Notes: a model not told the origin generated them from the sequence alone. DNA of 57,220 nucleotides from Candidatus Bathyarchaeota archaeon (GCA_026394265.1 JAPKYO010000070.1:1-57220); one strand, 5' to 3'. Shown: positions 1 to 9,142, counted from the first letter of the stretch. Translations and numbers: made by a program.

Positions 1-610
1 CGGCCTTCTTGGCGGCGAGTCTACCGCGAAGGGGTGCTAGACGTGGCTGCCCCACATCCTTGCTCACCGTAATAATGAGGGGGAGCGGCGCCTCGAGTGT
101 CTCGACACCGTCGTCGAGGTTCCTCTTCAGTGTGATCTTACCCTCCTTCACGTCGATTATCTGGCTAACATAGCTTATGCAGGGCTCGCCGAGGTGTTCC
201 GCCATCTCGGGGCCAGTTTGTCCGGTGTCTCCGTCTGTGGTCTTGAGGCCGCAGATGACTATGTCATGTGGTCCGCTGAGCTGGATGCTCTTCGCTAGTG
301 TGAGGCTTGTGGCCCACGTGTCGGCTCCGCCGAAGACTCGGTCGCTGACGAGTATGCCCTCGTCGCAGCCCATGGCGATGGCGTCGCGCAGGCTCTGCTC
401 GGCGTTTGGCGGTCCCATGCTTATTGCCTTGACCCTGCCGCCGTGTTTCTCCCTGAGGCGGAGGCCGGTCTCTATGGCGTACTCGTCGAAGGGGTTGATG
501 ACGGCTGCTACGCCCTCGCGCTTGAGGCGGCCGGTCTCCTTGTCGAACTCTACCTCGGTGGTCTCAGGGACCTGCTTTATGCAAATGACGATGTTAAGAC
601 CGACACTCAA
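1..610 (-). CDS. etfB: Electron transfer flavoprotein beta subunit, partial (C-terminus beyond left edge)
   Basis: The reverse strand reads without a stop from a TTG at 608-610 to the left edge. The start reads MSVGLNIVICIKQVPETTEV, the usual EtfB beginning, and is followed by INPFDEYAIE and the nucleotide-binding stretch GLKTTDGDTGQTGPEMAEHLG. EtfB pairs with EtfA to carry electrons between flavoenzymes and a membrane or ferredoxin partner; etfA would be expected just past the edge. A TATA-like element lies about 45 bases upstream. About 203 codons are visible of a usual 250-260. The family call is firm; the electron partner cannot be told from here. Confidence 0.93.
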   Translation of the reverse strand, partial: MSVGLNIVICIKQVPETTEVEFDKETGRLKREGVAAVINPFDEYAIETGLRLREKHGGRVKAISMGPPNAEQSLRDAIAMGCDEGILVSDRVFGGADTWATSLTLAKSIQLSGPHDIVICGLKTTDGDTGQTGPEMAEHLGEPCISYVSQIIDVKEGKITLKRNLDDGVETLEAPLPLIITVSKDVGQPRLAPLRGRLAAKKA

Positions 611-654
611 CGAAGTATCCCAGCGTTTGCTGAAACTAGGCTGGGGGATGGTGG

Positions 655-661
655 TATAAAA
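655..661 (-). promoter_or_regulatory. TATA box for etfB
   Basis: On the reverse strand this reads TTTTATA in the short gap between the ACT-domain gene and the etfB start. Its distance to the TTG start leaves room for a short leader. The call rests on sequence pattern only. Confidence 0.45.
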
Positions 662-676
662 GGGTACATCCGCGGG

Positions 677-1096
677 CTATGGGGCGAGTGGGTACCTGAC
701 GCCGAGTAGCTTGCACGCCTTCTCAGTGTCGGTGACGCCTAGGACCATCCTTGTGCGGGTGGCTGTGTAGAAGTACTCGATGTTTATGCCGGACTCGGAT
801 AGTCGCCTCGTGACGGCGGCGAGCTCACCGGGGCGGTCGCGTATGTCGATGACGAGGGCCTCGCGCTCGTCCTCGATCTTTATCCCCGCGTTTACGAGCG
901 CCTTCTTGGCGGGCGTCGCGTCGTCGACGAGAATGTGGGCGACGTGTGTGACGAACTCGCGGTCCTCGCTCCCCCTGACTTCGCGCGCGAAGCCTGCGAT
1001 GCCCTCGATGTTCACCCCGGCCTTGCCGAGTGCCTCGCTCAGGTCTGCGAGGGTGCCGGGGCGGTTCTCCAGGGTTACCTTGAGGTCCTTCATCAT
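677..1096 (-). CDS. Tandem ACT-domain protein (small-molecule-binding regulator)
   Basis: A 139-residue protein made of two ACT domains in tandem. The first runs from about residue 1 to 70 (KVTLENRPGTLADLSEALGK), the second from about 72 to 135 (VIDIRDRPGELAAVTRRL). ACT domains bind amino acids or similar ligands at domain interfaces. There is no attached enzyme, so this is a free-standing regulator. I chose the ATG pair at 1091-1096 because the longer upstream reading has no ACT-like sequence and crosses the likely promoter. It lies just upstream of etfB on the same strand, but a TATA box between them suggests separate transcription. Ligand unknown. Confidence 0.85.
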   Translation of the reverse strand: MMKDLKVTLENRPGTLADLSEALGKAGVNIEGIAGFAREVRGSEDREFVTHVAHILVDDATPAKKALVNAGIKIEDEREALVIDIRDRPGELAAVTRRLSESGINIEYFYTATRTRMVLGVTDTEKACKLLGVRYPLAP

Positions 1097-1347
1097 GGTT
1101 GTTCTGGTTACCCTCTTGAATGGTGGTGCATAAGATTTTGGACATCCTGACACAGCCATGGGCTTCTGTGTGTGCCTCTGCGGGCTTGACAACGCTTATT
1201 AGTTTGCGTTTCAATTGTCAATAATGCAGGCGGGGATCGCCGCGGGGTGGTTTCGGCCTGTTGAGGCGGCCTCGTAAGACCGGCCAGGTTTAACGGTCGC
1301 CTCAAACATTCAATAATAATTTAAACATCATCCGTGGCTTTGTCTAT

Positions 1348-1436
1348 GCGGCGGTTCCCGAGGTTGGATACGGGCTGAGGCTGCTGACCTCATGACGACC
1401 TGGCCGGTCTCGCGGGTTCGAGTCCCGCCCGCCGCA
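1348..1436 (+). tRNA. tRNA-Ser (anticodon GCT)
   Basis: A class II tRNA folds cleanly. The acceptor GCGGCGG pairs with CCGCCGC (1429-1435). The D stem is CCCG/CGGG. The anticodon stem TGAGG/CCTCA encloses the loop CTGCTGA, giving anticodon GCT. A long variable arm (GACC/GGTC) follows, then the T stem GCGGG/CCCGC with loop TTCGAGT. The discriminator base is A, whereas serine tRNAs usually carry G, a small oddity. No CCA is encoded. A TATA-like ATTTAAAC lies about 25 bases upstream (near 1318-1325). Confidence 0.93.
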
Positions 1437-1483
1437 GGGGTTAACGCTTATCCGCCGATGGCCGCCACTCTTAGCTGATCGCG

Positions 1484-2824
1484 TTGCCCGTCCACCCGAT
1501 AGAGTTCCGTTACAGGTACCCCGAGATGTACGCCGTCTTCACCGAGGAGGCGAAGCTGCAGAGCTGGTTAGACGTGGAGGTCGCGCTGGCGTGGGCCCAC
1601 GCCGAGCTGGGCACGATACCCAAGGCGGCGGCGAAGGAGATTGAGAAGAAGGCGAAGGTCAGCGTCGTCAAGGTCGAGCGGTGCAAGGAGATGGAGGAGA
1701 AGACGAGGCACGACCTGCTCGCGATGGTCTACGCGCTCCAGGAGGTCTGCGAGGGGGACGCGGGAGGCTACATCCACCTGGGGGCGACGAGCTACGACAT
1801 CGAGGACACGGCGCTCGCCCTCCAGCTGAGGAAGGCGATGGACATCATAGAGGGCGACCTCAAGGCGCTGCTGGGGGTGCTGCTGGACAAGGCGGCTGAG
1901 CACAGGGAGACGGTGTGCATAGGGCGTACGCATGGGCAGCACGCGCTCCCGATGACCTACGGGCTCAAGTTCGCCCTCTGGGCGTCCGAGGTCAGCCGCC
2001 ACCTTGACAGGCTCGCGGAGACGCGCAGGCGTATTGAGGTTGGTAAGATGAGCGGCGCCGTCGGCACGATGGCGAGCTTCGGGCAGAAGGGCTTCGAGGT
2101 CCAGCGCCTCACAATGAAGAGGCTCAAGCTGGAGCCCGCCCTCATAGCGAACCAGATTATCCAGAGGGACCGCCACGCGGAGCTGCAGTGCAACCTCGCC
2201 CTCATCGCGGGCACCCTCGACAAGATCGGGCGCGAGCTGCGCAACCTCCAGAGGACGGAGATCGCTGAGATCAGCGAGCCGATGCGTAGCCCTAGCAGCA
2301 CGATGCCGCAGAAGATGAACACGAGCAACACGGAGCGCATCTGCGGCCTCGCCCGCATCGTAAGGGGGAGCGTGAATGCCAGCCTCGAATCCATCGCGCT
2401 TGAGCACGAGAGGGACATAAGCAACAGCGGCATGGAGAGGATCAACATCCCCGAGGGCTTCATACTCACCGACTACATCCTCCGCCAGACGACGGGGATA
2501 GTCAAGGGGCTCACCTTCGACGCGGATAACATCGAGAGGAACCTGAACATTACGTTGGGACTCGTCCTGACGGAGAGGGTGATGATCGAGCTGGTGTCGA
2601 AGGGCGTGGGGCGGCAGGAGGGGCACGAGCTTATGCGCCGCCTCGCCCTCAAGGCGTGGAAGGAGAAGCGCCCACTCAGGCAGGTCATAGAGGAGGACGA
2701 GGAGGCGACGCGCCTAATCACCCCGGTTGAGATGGATGAGTGGCTCAACCCCCACACATACATCGGCACGAGCGTCGAGCAGGTCGACAGGGCCGTTGAG
2801 ATTCTCCGGAAAAAACTGTCATAG
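1484..2824 (+). CDS. purB: Adenylosuccinate lyase
   Basis: A 446-residue enzyme of the fumarase/aspartase superfamily. It acts twice in purine synthesis: it splits SAICAR to AICAR and adenylosuccinate to AMP, releasing fumarate. Family signatures are visible: TSYDIEDTA near residue 102, GRTHGQHALP at 147-156 with the general-acid histidine region, and the flexible signature loop SPSSTMPQKMN at 269-279. The TTG start gives the conserved MPVHPIEFRYRYPEM beginning. Length is normal. It follows tRNA-Ser on the same strand. The purA gene for the preceding step is about 8 kb away and carries an in-frame TAG. Confidence 0.96.
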   Translation: MPVHPIEFRYRYPEMYAVFTEEAKLQSWLDVEVALAWAHAELGTIPKAAAKEIEKKAKVSVVKVERCKEMEEKTRHDLLAMVYALQEVCEGDAGGYIHLGATSYDIEDTALALQLRKAMDIIEGDLKALLGVLLDKAAEHRETVCIGRTHGQHALPMTYGLKFALWASEVSRHLDRLAETRRRIEVGKMSGAVGTMASFGQKGFEVQRLTMKRLKLEPALIANQIIQRDRHAELQCNLALIAGTLDKIGRELRNLQRTEIAEISEPMRSPSSTMPQKMNTSNTERICGLARIVRGSVNASLESIALEHERDISNSGMERINIPEGFILTDYILRQTTGIVKGLTFDADNIERNLNITLGLVLTERVMIELVSKGVGRQEGHELMRRLALKAWKEKRPLRQVIEEDEEATRLITPVEMDEWLNPHTYIGTSVEQVDRAVEILRKKLS

Positions 2825-2878
2825 ATGCGGCGCGTAGATCATAGCAAGGTTTACTTCATCCAATAACGGAGCATTCTC

Positions 2879-3492
2879 GTGCTAACTAGAAGGATCGTTT
2901 ACTTCGAGGAGGGCGGAGCCGAACACACGGAAGCGCTCATCGACATAGTAAGAGAGGCGGCTTTGGAGCTAGGCGTCAAGAAGATCGTTGTGGCGAGTAC
3001 TTCGGGCGACTCGGCGGTTAGAGTCGCCGAGAAGCTGTCGGGGACGGGCATCGCCATCGTTGCGGTGGGTCATCAGAGCGGTTTCCCGGTCGCCGGTCAG
3101 AGGTTCAATGGCGAGAACGCTGAGAGGCTGAGGGGCCTAGGCGCAGATGTATGCCTCGGCACGGACGTGCTGACGAACAGCATACGCCAGAGGGAGCGCC
3201 TCGGCAGCAGCCCGCTGAGCATCATCACCCAGATGCTGTCCACCCTCAAGATGAAGGTGAACGTCGAGGTGGTCCTCAAGGCCACCGACGATGGCTTCCT
3301 CGCCCCCGGGAGAGAGTGATCAGTCTTGCGGGGAGCCATGCTGGGCTGGATACCGCCATCGTCTTCGAGGCGCAGGAGTCAGCGAAGATACTCGACCTGA
3401 AGATGAGGGAGATAATCGCCATCCCGCTGAGCAGGGAGAAGTCCGACGCGGAGTACATGAGGAGGCGCGCCGCTCAGGCCGCCCCGCAGTGA
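2879..3492 (+). CDS. Stand-alone pyruvate kinase alpha/beta (C-terminal) domain protein, interrupted by a frameshift near 3316
   Basis: The first part (GTG start, 146 codons) reads IVYFEEGGAEHTEALIDIV and IVVASTSGDSAVRVAEKLSG, typical of the free-standing pyruvate-kinase C-domain family of archaea. It stops at TGA 3317-3319 right after APGRE. The next frame continues without a gap as VISLAGSHAGLDTAIVFEAQ to TGA at 3492, which is the expected end of this domain. Reading GAG GTG ATC instead of GAG TGA TC would join the two, so one G seems to be missing. This is either a sequence error, a recent mutation or an unproven -1 shift at GAGTGA. Biochemical role of the family is unknown; a ligand-sensing role is plausible. 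Confidence 0.75.
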
Positions 3493-3503
3493 GGTGTTCG
3501 TGG

Positions 3504-4163
3504 ATGATACTCGGCATATCGGCGAGCGGTAGAGTCGCGCGGCGTAACGAGTCTGGGACGCTCACACATGGCTTGACGGAGGAGATGGTGAGGTACATCC
3601 TCGCCAAGTCGGGGGAGCCGTCCGAGTTCGTGAGCCTCGCGGATAAGACGATACGGGGGTGCACGGGGTGCTGCGGCTGCGCCGGCGACAACGTCTGCGT
3701 CTTAAAGGATGACTGGGGTGCCATCAGGGACAGGATGTTCGAGGCGGAGGCGATAGTCTTCGGGGCGCCGAACTACTACGGGGTCATCAACGCCGTCAGG
3801 CACGCCTTCCTCGAGAGGACGTTCAGCCTGCGCCACAGGGAGAGGTTCAAGCTGGCGGGGAAACTGAATGCCATCGTGACCACGGGCAGCGACGAGGACG
3901 CGTCCGTCGAGGATTTCGTCCGCAAGGTCTTCAGGAGCAACTACATGGCTGAGCCCGTTGGGGCGCTGAGGGTGGCGGGGATAAGTCAGTGTTACCAGTG
4001 TGGCTACGGCGAGGGCTGCACCGCGGGCTCGGTTGTCTCGCGCCACGGCTTCGCCGACGAGATAAGGGAGAGCATTCTGCCCCGCGTCAACCCGGATGCC
4101 TATAAGAAGGCTGAGATAATCGCCCACCGCTTGGGCGAGGTAGTAAGGGCGAAGCACGGGTAA
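3504..4163 (+). CDS. Flavodoxin-fold iron-sulfur flavoprotein / NADPH-dependent FMN reductase-like
   Basis: A 219-residue protein with a flavodoxin-like N-terminus (MILGISASGRVARRNES) that would hold FMN phosphate. A cysteine cluster follows near residues 50-65 (RGCTGCCGCAGDNVC), and then the flavin loop IVFGAPNYYGVINAVRHAFLER typical of iron-sulfur flavoproteins. A second cysteine set lies near the C-terminus (CYQCGYGEGC). It probably shuttles electrons using FMN plus an Fe-S cluster; the partner is unknown. I start at ATG 3504, because the longer reading overlaps the pyruvate-kinase-domain gene out of frame. Spacing to that gene is 11 bases, so they are likely co-transcribed. Confidence 0.82.
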   Translation: MILGISASGRVARRNESGTLTHGLTEEMVRYILAKSGEPSEFVSLADKTIRGCTGCCGCAGDNVCVLKDDWGAIRDRMFEAEAIVFGAPNYYGVINAVRHAFLERTFSLRHRERFKLAGKLNAIVTTGSDEDASVEDFVRKVFRSNYMAEPVGALRVAGISQCYQCGYGEGCTAGSVVSRHGFADEIRESILPRVNPDAYKKAEIIAHRLGEVVRAKHG

Positions 4164-4255
4164 CCGAGGCGACCCATCCTTGAGGGGGCGCCTAGTGCTC
4201 GACTAGAAGTGTTCTGAGCCGAAGGGAAGACTAGGCGTGGTACCGTTTTTATTCA

Positions 4256-4963
4256 GTGCCCCCGACTTGGATACGATTGGACACCCCTGATGTGAGGGAA
4301 TACGATTGGGGGAGGGAGCTTCTCAAGTGGGTGGCAGTGGCGACCATGACGGTCGACCACGTCGGCCTGATATTGTTTCCGGATTATCTGGCTCTCCGGA
4401 TAATAGGCAGGATCGCGTTTCCCCTCTTTGCCTACCTTCTCGTGCTCGGGATGAGGAGCACACATAACCTGCGGGGGTACTTCAACAGGCTCATCTTCTT
4501 CGCGTTCCTGTCTCAGGTGCCCTACTCCCTCGCCAACGGGATAGAGCCGTGGGTGAAGCTGAACATCTTCTTCACCCTCATCCTCGGGCTGATCATGGTC
4601 TACCTTATCGAGAGGAGCAGCGTCGCCTTCGTCATCCCGCTGATCGTCTCTGTCGTGGTTCCCGTCGACTACGGCGTCTACGGCACGGCCACCGTGCTGC
4701 TCCTCTACCTGATCAGGAAGGACTGGAAGATGGGCTCCACCATATTCGTGCTCATCAACCTCGTGCTGGCGTTATCGGGAGCGTGGTACCAGCCCTTCGC
4801 CCTGCTCGCCCTCCCCCTCATACTCCTCCACGACAGGGGCAGGCTAACATTCGGCAGAGCTGAGGGGCAGTTGAAGCACCCACGATTCAGGAAGTACTTC
4901 TTCTACGCCTACTACCCGCTGCACCTCATGGTTCTCTGGGGCCTGAAAATGATCATTTCGTGA
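4256..4963 (+). CDS. TraX family integral membrane protein
   Basis: About 235 residues with a GTG start and six or seven hydrophobic segments. TraX hallmarks are visible: LKWVAVATMTVDHVGLILF, LRIIGRIAFPLFAYLLVLGM, NRLIFFAFLSQVPYSLANG, and near the end FFYAYYPLHLMVLWG. TraX was named for F-pilin acetylation in conjugation, but the family is widespread on chromosomes of bacteria and archaea, where its acyltransferase-like role is mostly unproven. There are no conjugation genes around it, so a housekeeping acylation role is an inference. A later start at TTG 4277 is possible. Confidence 0.85.
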   Translation: MPPTWIRLDTPDVREYDWGRELLKWVAVATMTVDHVGLILFPDYLALRIIGRIAFPLFAYLLVLGMRSTHNLRGYFNRLIFFAFLSQVPYSLANGIEPWVKLNIFFTLILGLIMVYLIERSSVAFVIPLIVSVVVPVDYGVYGTATVLLLYLIRKDWKMGSTIFVLINLVLALSGAWYQPFALLALPLILLHDRGRLTFGRAEGQLKHPRFRKYFFYAYYPLHLMVLWGLKMIIS

Positions 4964-5018
4964 TTACGGCGTTCTATTGATCGTCGCTTATTTATCGGGA
5001 AAACGCCCATGCACTGCC

Positions 5019-5474
5019 ATGCTTGAGGCCGAGCGAATCCTCCACGAGAAGGGCATCCCCTACCGCCTCATCGACCTCACTGACCGCGCCATGACCGTCG
5101 CAGACGTCCTCAGATTCAGCAAAGGCGACTTCCCCGCCGAGGAGGTATGCAAGACGGTCGTAATGAGCGACTCCGAAGGCGGCCGCCACGCCTTCTTCTT
5201 GCTGGGCAACGACCGCGTCGACTTCCTCAAGGCGAAGAAGGCAACGGGCAAGAAGCTACGCATAGCGAGCCCTGACGAGGTGCGCGCCTCCGCCGGCGTC
5301 GACCCCGGCGCCGTCTGCCCCATCACACTAAGCATCCCTCTCACCATCGACACACGCGTCCTAAAACTCCCACGCGTCAACTTCGGCTCCGGCCACCACC
5401 TACACGGCATTGAGATGAACACCACCGACCTACAACGCGCCGTCCCACACGCCGTCGCCGACATAGCCCAGTAA
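5019..5474 (+). CDS. YbaK/EbsC-type aminoacyl-tRNA editing (deacylase) domain protein
   Basis: A 151-residue single-domain protein of the YbaK/ProRS-associated family, which removes wrong amino acids from tRNAs. Visible signs are LEAERILHEKGIPYRLIDL at the start, then EEVCKTVVM (the conserved lysine region), FFLLGNDRVDFLKAKKATG, and GAVCPITLSIP (the family GxxxP region). I prefer ATG 5019 to the upstream TTG because a TATA-like TTATTTAT at 4987-4994 sits about 25 bases ahead, as in leaderless archaeal messages, and the family starts here. The substrate (Cys, Ala or other on tRNA-Pro) is unknown. A second relative lies at 52023-52499. Confidence 0.85.
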   Translation: MLEAERILHEKGIPYRLIDLTDRAMTVADVLRFSKGDFPAEEVCKTVVMSDSEGGRHAFFLLGNDRVDFLKAKKATGKKLRIASPDEVRASAGVDPGAVCPITLSIPLTIDTRVLKLPRVNFGSGHHLHGIEMNTTDLQRAVPHAVADIAQ

Positions 5475-5675
5475 CCAAAAACCACCGCCAACCTCCACCG
5501 CCCTCCGCCGCCAAACCGACCCAAAAAACAGCCCCAAACACCAAAACAAGCCCAAACACCCAAAAACGCGACGGCGGCGAAGGAGGAAAACAAAAAACAC
5601 ATGCACGCGCCCAGACACAGCCACGCCACACATAGCGCAAAGAAAATAAGCCAACCATCATCAACACCTAACGAC
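5475..5675. other. Intergenic A+C-rich leader ahead of grpE-dnaK
   Basis: About 200 bases without a supported gene. The first 95 bases are almost free of T on the + strand and very rich in A and C, unlike any other spacer here. A TATA-like AAAATAA at 5643-5649 lies roughly 27 bases before the grpE ATG and is the likely heat-shock operon promoter. A longer reading of the grpE frame starts at 5601 but has no GrpE-like sequence. Confidence 0.5.
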
Positions 5676-6203
5676 ATGACCTCGGAGCCCCCGAAACCCA
5701 AGCCAAAGCGGCAGAAGGCAGAGGAACGCATCGCGGAATTAGAGCAGCAGCTCACAGACACCGGCAAAAACCTCGAAACCATGATGACGCAGCTCAAGTA
5801 CGCAAAGGCCGACCTCGACAACCTACAGAAACAGACCCAGAGACGCATCGAGGAGGCGACCGACCGCAACAACGCACGCATACTCAGCCAGCTGATCACC
5901 ATAGCCGACGAGCTACGCATCGTAGCCGCCAACACGAAGAACGATGCCGACGCCATGATCTACGCCAAGCTCCTCAAACTACTCGAAAACGAGGGCGTCA
6001 AGCCGATAGACGCAAACGGCAAACCGTTCGACCCCTACAAACACGAGGCGATCCTCGAAGTCGAGACCCCCGAATGCCCCCCCGGGTGCGTAGCAGAGGA
6101 GATAAGGAGCGGCTACACCTACAAAGACAAGGTACTGCGCGCCGCCATGGTCAAGGTAGCCAAGGCACCGAGCACAAAAACGGAGGAAAAACACGATGTC
6201 TGA
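5676..6203 (+). CDS. grpE: GrpE nucleotide exchange factor
   Basis: A 175-residue protein that releases ADP from DnaK. It has a charged, proline-rich N-terminus, then a long coiled-coil helix ([20 protein letters not shown] through [19 protein letters not shown]). The C-terminal beta domain follows, with the family signature around [23 protein letters not shown] and [22 protein letters not shown] 5676 was chosen because upstream sequence is low-complexity. It overlaps dnaK by 8 bases (ATGTCTGA), so the two are translationally coupled. Such a set in an archaeon is best explained by old transfer from bacteria. Confidence 0.95.
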   Translation: MTSEPPKPKPKRQKAEERIAELEQQLTDTGKNLETMMTQLKYAKADLDNLQKQTQRRIEEATDRNNARILSQLITIADELRIVAANTKNDADAMIYAKLLKLLENEGVKPIDANGKPFDPYKHEAILEVETPECPPGCVAEEIRSGYTYKDKVLRAAMVKVAKAPSTKTEEKHDV

Positions 6204-8091
6204 GAAACGAGAAAAGATCATAGGAATCGACCTAGGAACGACGAACAGCGCCGCAGCCGTCGTCATGGGCGGCAAACCCGTCGTCATCCCAAGCGCAGAA
6301 GGCCCGACGGTCGCGGGGAAGATGTTTCCCAGCGTCGTCGCATTCACGAAGGACGGACAGCTGCTCGTAGGCGAACCCGCGAGGCGTCAAGCCGTCACCA
6401 ACCCCGAGGGCACCGTCCGCGAGGCAAAGCGCCTCATGGGCACGAGCAAGACTATCACACTCCTCGGCAAGGACTACACACCCCAGCAGATCAGCGCCTT
6501 CATCCTACAGAAGATACTACGCGACGCCGAGACGTTCCTCGGAGAAAAGGTCACAAAGGCAGTCATCACAGTCCCCGCCCACTTCAACGACAACCAGCGC
6601 CAGGCAACCATCGACGCGGGCGAGATCGCCGGACTCAAGGTCACTAGGATCGTCAACGAGCCCACCGCCGCAGCCCTCGCCTACGGCGTAGACAAAGCCG
6701 ACAAGGAGCTAAAGATACTCGTCTTCAGCTTCGGCGGAGGAACAAACGACACCACAGTCATGGACTTCGGAGGAGGAGTCTTCGAGGTACTAAGCACAAG
6801 CGGCGACACCCAGACCGGCGGAGCAGACATCGACAAGGCCATAATGGACTACCTCGTCGACGAGTTCAAGCGAAGCGACGGCGTCGACCTGCGCAGCGAC
6901 CTCAAGGCGATGGCGCGCCTCAAGGAGGGCGCAGAGAAGGCCAAGATCGAGCTAAGCGGCGTCCTCAGCACGGACATCGACCTCCCATACCTCGCCATGG
7001 GCGCAAACGGCCCAAAGAACATGCACATCACCATGACCCGCGCCAAGCTCGAGCAGATCGCGCGCCCCATAATCGAGCGCATCAAGGCCCCCATCAACCG
7101 CACAATCGAAGACGCCAAGATAACCAGAGACAAGATCGATAAGATCATCCTCTTCGGAGGAATGACCAAGATGCCACTCGTCCAGCAGATCGTCGAGGAA
7201 GCCGTAGGCAAGAAGCCGGAGAGGGGCCTCGACCCCATGGAGTGCGTAGCAATGGGCGCAGCCATACAGGGCGCCATCATCGCCGGCGAAATCAGCGACA
7301 TAGTCCTCCTAGACGTCACCCCACTCAGCCTAGGCGTCGAGACCCTAGGCGGAGTCATGACCAAGGTCATGGAGCGCAACACAACCATCCCCACGAAGCA
7401 GACGCAGACATTCAGCACAGCAGCCGACATGCAGACCGCCGTCACCATCCAGGTCCTACAGGGAGAACGCGCCATGGCGAAGGACAACATAAGCCTAGGC
7501 CGCTTCGACCTCACAGGAATACCCCCATCCCCACGCGGCGTCCCACAGATCGAAGTCACATTCGACATAAACACAGACGGAGTCCTCAACGTCTCCGCCA
7601 AGGACCTGGGCACAGGCAAGAAGATGGGCATCACCATCCAAGCCTCAACCAAACTCAACCAGAAGGAGAAGGACCGCATGATGGAGGAGGCCGAGAAATA
7701 CGCCGACGCCGACAAGAAGGCGAAGGAGGAAGCCGAGATCAGGAACAACGCCGACAGCATCGCCTACACCACCGAGAAGACCCTCACCGACGTCGGCGAC
7801 AAACTCCCCAGCGACCTCAAGAACAAGATCACAGACAGTCTCACCGCCCTAAAGGAGGCGCTCAAGGGCACGGACACCGACGCCATAAAGGCCAAGACGG
7901 ATGAGCTTACGAAGATCGTACAGGAGGCCGGTGCGGAGATATACAAGCAATCCGCCGCAGCCCAACAACAGCAGCAGGCCGGCGCGGAGCAGGCGCAGCC
8001 TGGCGAGGAGCCCCAGCAGGATCAGGGCGCGAAGACCGTCGACGCCGAGTACAAGGTAGTCGACGACGAGAAGAAACCCGGCTCGGACTGA
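6196..8091 (+). CDS. dnaK: Hsp70 chaperone DnaK
   Basis: A 631-residue ATP-driven chaperone. The ATPase domain (about 1-380) shows IDLGTTNS (D12), AKRLMG (K78) and [11 protein letters not shown] (E155); the substrate-binding domain follows, then a lid and a Gln/Glu-rich tail. The second phosphate motif, normally DLGGGTFD, reads [10 protein letters not shown] at 178-187. Serine therefore replaces the metal-coordinating aspartate, and asparagine replaces phenylalanine, while T183 and D185 remain. This could lower or alter ATP turnover. It is coupled to grpE and followed, after the deiminase-like gene and a 54-codon ORF, by dnaJ on the same strand. The family call is certain; normal activity is not. 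Confidence 0.97.
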   Translation: MSEKREKIIGIDLGTTNSAAAVVMGGKPVVIPSAEGPTVAGKMFPSVVAFTKDGQLLVGEPARRQAVTNPEGTVREAKRLMGTSKTITLLGKDYTPQQISAFILQKILRDAETFLGEKVTKAVITVPAHFNDNQRQATIDAGEIAGLKVTRIVNEPTAAALAYGVDKADKELKILVFSFGGGTNDTTVMDFGGGVFEVLSTSGDTQTGGADIDKAIMDYLVDEFKRSDGVDLRSDLKAMARLKEGAEKAKIELSGVLSTDIDLPYLAMGANGPKNMHITMTRAKLEQIARPIIERIKAPINRTIEDAKITRDKIDKIILFGGMTKMPLVQQIVEEAVGKKPERGLDPMECVAMGAAIQGAIIAGEISDIVLLDVTPLSLGVETLGGVMTKVMERNTTIPTKQTQTFSTAADMQTAVTIQVLQGERAMAKDNISLGRFDLTGIPPSPRGVPQIEVTFDINTDGVLNVSAKDLGTGKKMGITIQASTKLNQKEKDRMMEEAEKYADADKKAKEEAEIRNNADSIAYTTEKTLTDVGDKLPSDLKNKITDSLTALKEALKGTDTDAIKAKTDELTKIVQEAGAEIYKQSAAAQQQQQAGAEQAQPGEEPQQDQGAKTVDAEYKVVDDEKKPGSD

Positions 8092-8131
8092 TCCTAAACC
8101 TTTTCTGGGGCGACCAGCCCCCATCCCACCC

Positions 8132-9064
8132 ATGCCAGCCAAGTATGGTGCACAGACCGAATACGGCAAGCTACGAAAGGTGCTCATGCACCGCCCCACC
8201 GAGTAGAACAGGCGCATCACCCCCGGAAACAAGGACGCCTACCTCTTCCGCGATGTCATCTACTGGAAGTCGTTCCAGAAGGAGCACGACGTTTACACCG
8301 ACGCCCTGCGCGACGAGGGGGTCGAGGTCCTCATGCTCTCCGACTACCTCGATGAGCACCACGCCCACATCGCCGAGACGCTGCCGAACATGGTCTACAC
8401 CCGCGACAACTGCCTAGTCACTAGCCTCGGCGCACACGCACTCAAGATGGCCTCCGCTGCACGCCATGTCGAGAGCGTCATCATGGAGAAGGCGATGGAG
8501 AAACTAAACATCCCAATAGCCAACAGGGTGGAGCACCCCGGCCAAGTAGAGGGCGGAGACTTCGTCTGGCTCGACAAGGAGACCCCGATGATGGGATTCA
8601 TCACCCGGAGCAACGAGTCCGGCGTCAGGGCGATGAAGGAGGCCCTGCTCGGGCGGAAGGCGGTGAAGGAGTTCGTCGCCGTCCCCCTCCCCAGCTTCCG
8701 CGTCCACCTAGACGGCGTACTCATGACCCTCAGCAAGGACATCGCACTCTTCCACGAGGCGAGCCTCGGACTCTTCCCATGCTACGTCTACAACGAGGAA
8801 GGCGTCAAGGTCACCTATCTCCGCCAATACCTCGAGGAGAAGGGCGTCGAGCTGATCGAATGCAACGACACAGAGGTACGCATGTTCGGCACAAACCTCC
8901 TCGGCATCGGCAACCACAAGCTCTTCAGCTACGAGTGGAACGAGCGCCTCATGGAGATGCTCGACGACAGGGGCTTCGATGTCATAGGCATCCCCGGTAG
9001 CCAGTTGAGCATCGGTGGCGGCGGCCCACACTGCATGACCTGCCCCATCCTCAGGGAAGACTAG
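8132..9064 (+). CDS. Arginine deiminase-like / amidinotransferase-fold hydrolase with in-frame TAG at codon 25
   Basis: From ATG 8132 the frame reads MPAKYGAQTEYGKLRKVLMH then RPTE, a TAG at 8204-8206, then NRRITPGNKDAYLFRDVIYW and on to a normal end at 9064. The N-terminal GKLRKVLMHRPTE motif is characteristic of the family, so the TAG interrupts a real gene. Further motifs are NMVYTRDNCL, GQVEGGDFVW, FRVHLDGVLM and the catalytic loop GGGGPHCMTCPI (C301). The fold hydrolyses or transfers guanidino groups; arginine to citrulline is likely but not certain. Without readthrough, the first ATG is at 8333 and the protein would lose about 67 residues. It lies between dnaK and dnaJ. Confidence 0.82.
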
Positions 9065-9142
9065 CAAACCTGTATAGCGGCTAACCCCCACGGGGTTACG
9101 CCAAATTCTCAGCCCAAACAAATCACATAATCACGACTCCAA

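Noticed and set aside
3291..3503. N-terminal extension of the flavoprotein gene to 3291
   Set aside because: This stretch is the other frame of the pyruvate-kinase-domain gene; the flavodoxin-like start is at 3504.
6849..7760. Long reverse reading frame (303 codons) opposite dnaK
   Set aside because: Its composition follows the codon structure of dnaK on the other strand; there is no family likeness and the sense gene is certain. The same holds for many other long antisense frames, for example opposite purB, the primase-helicase and etfB.
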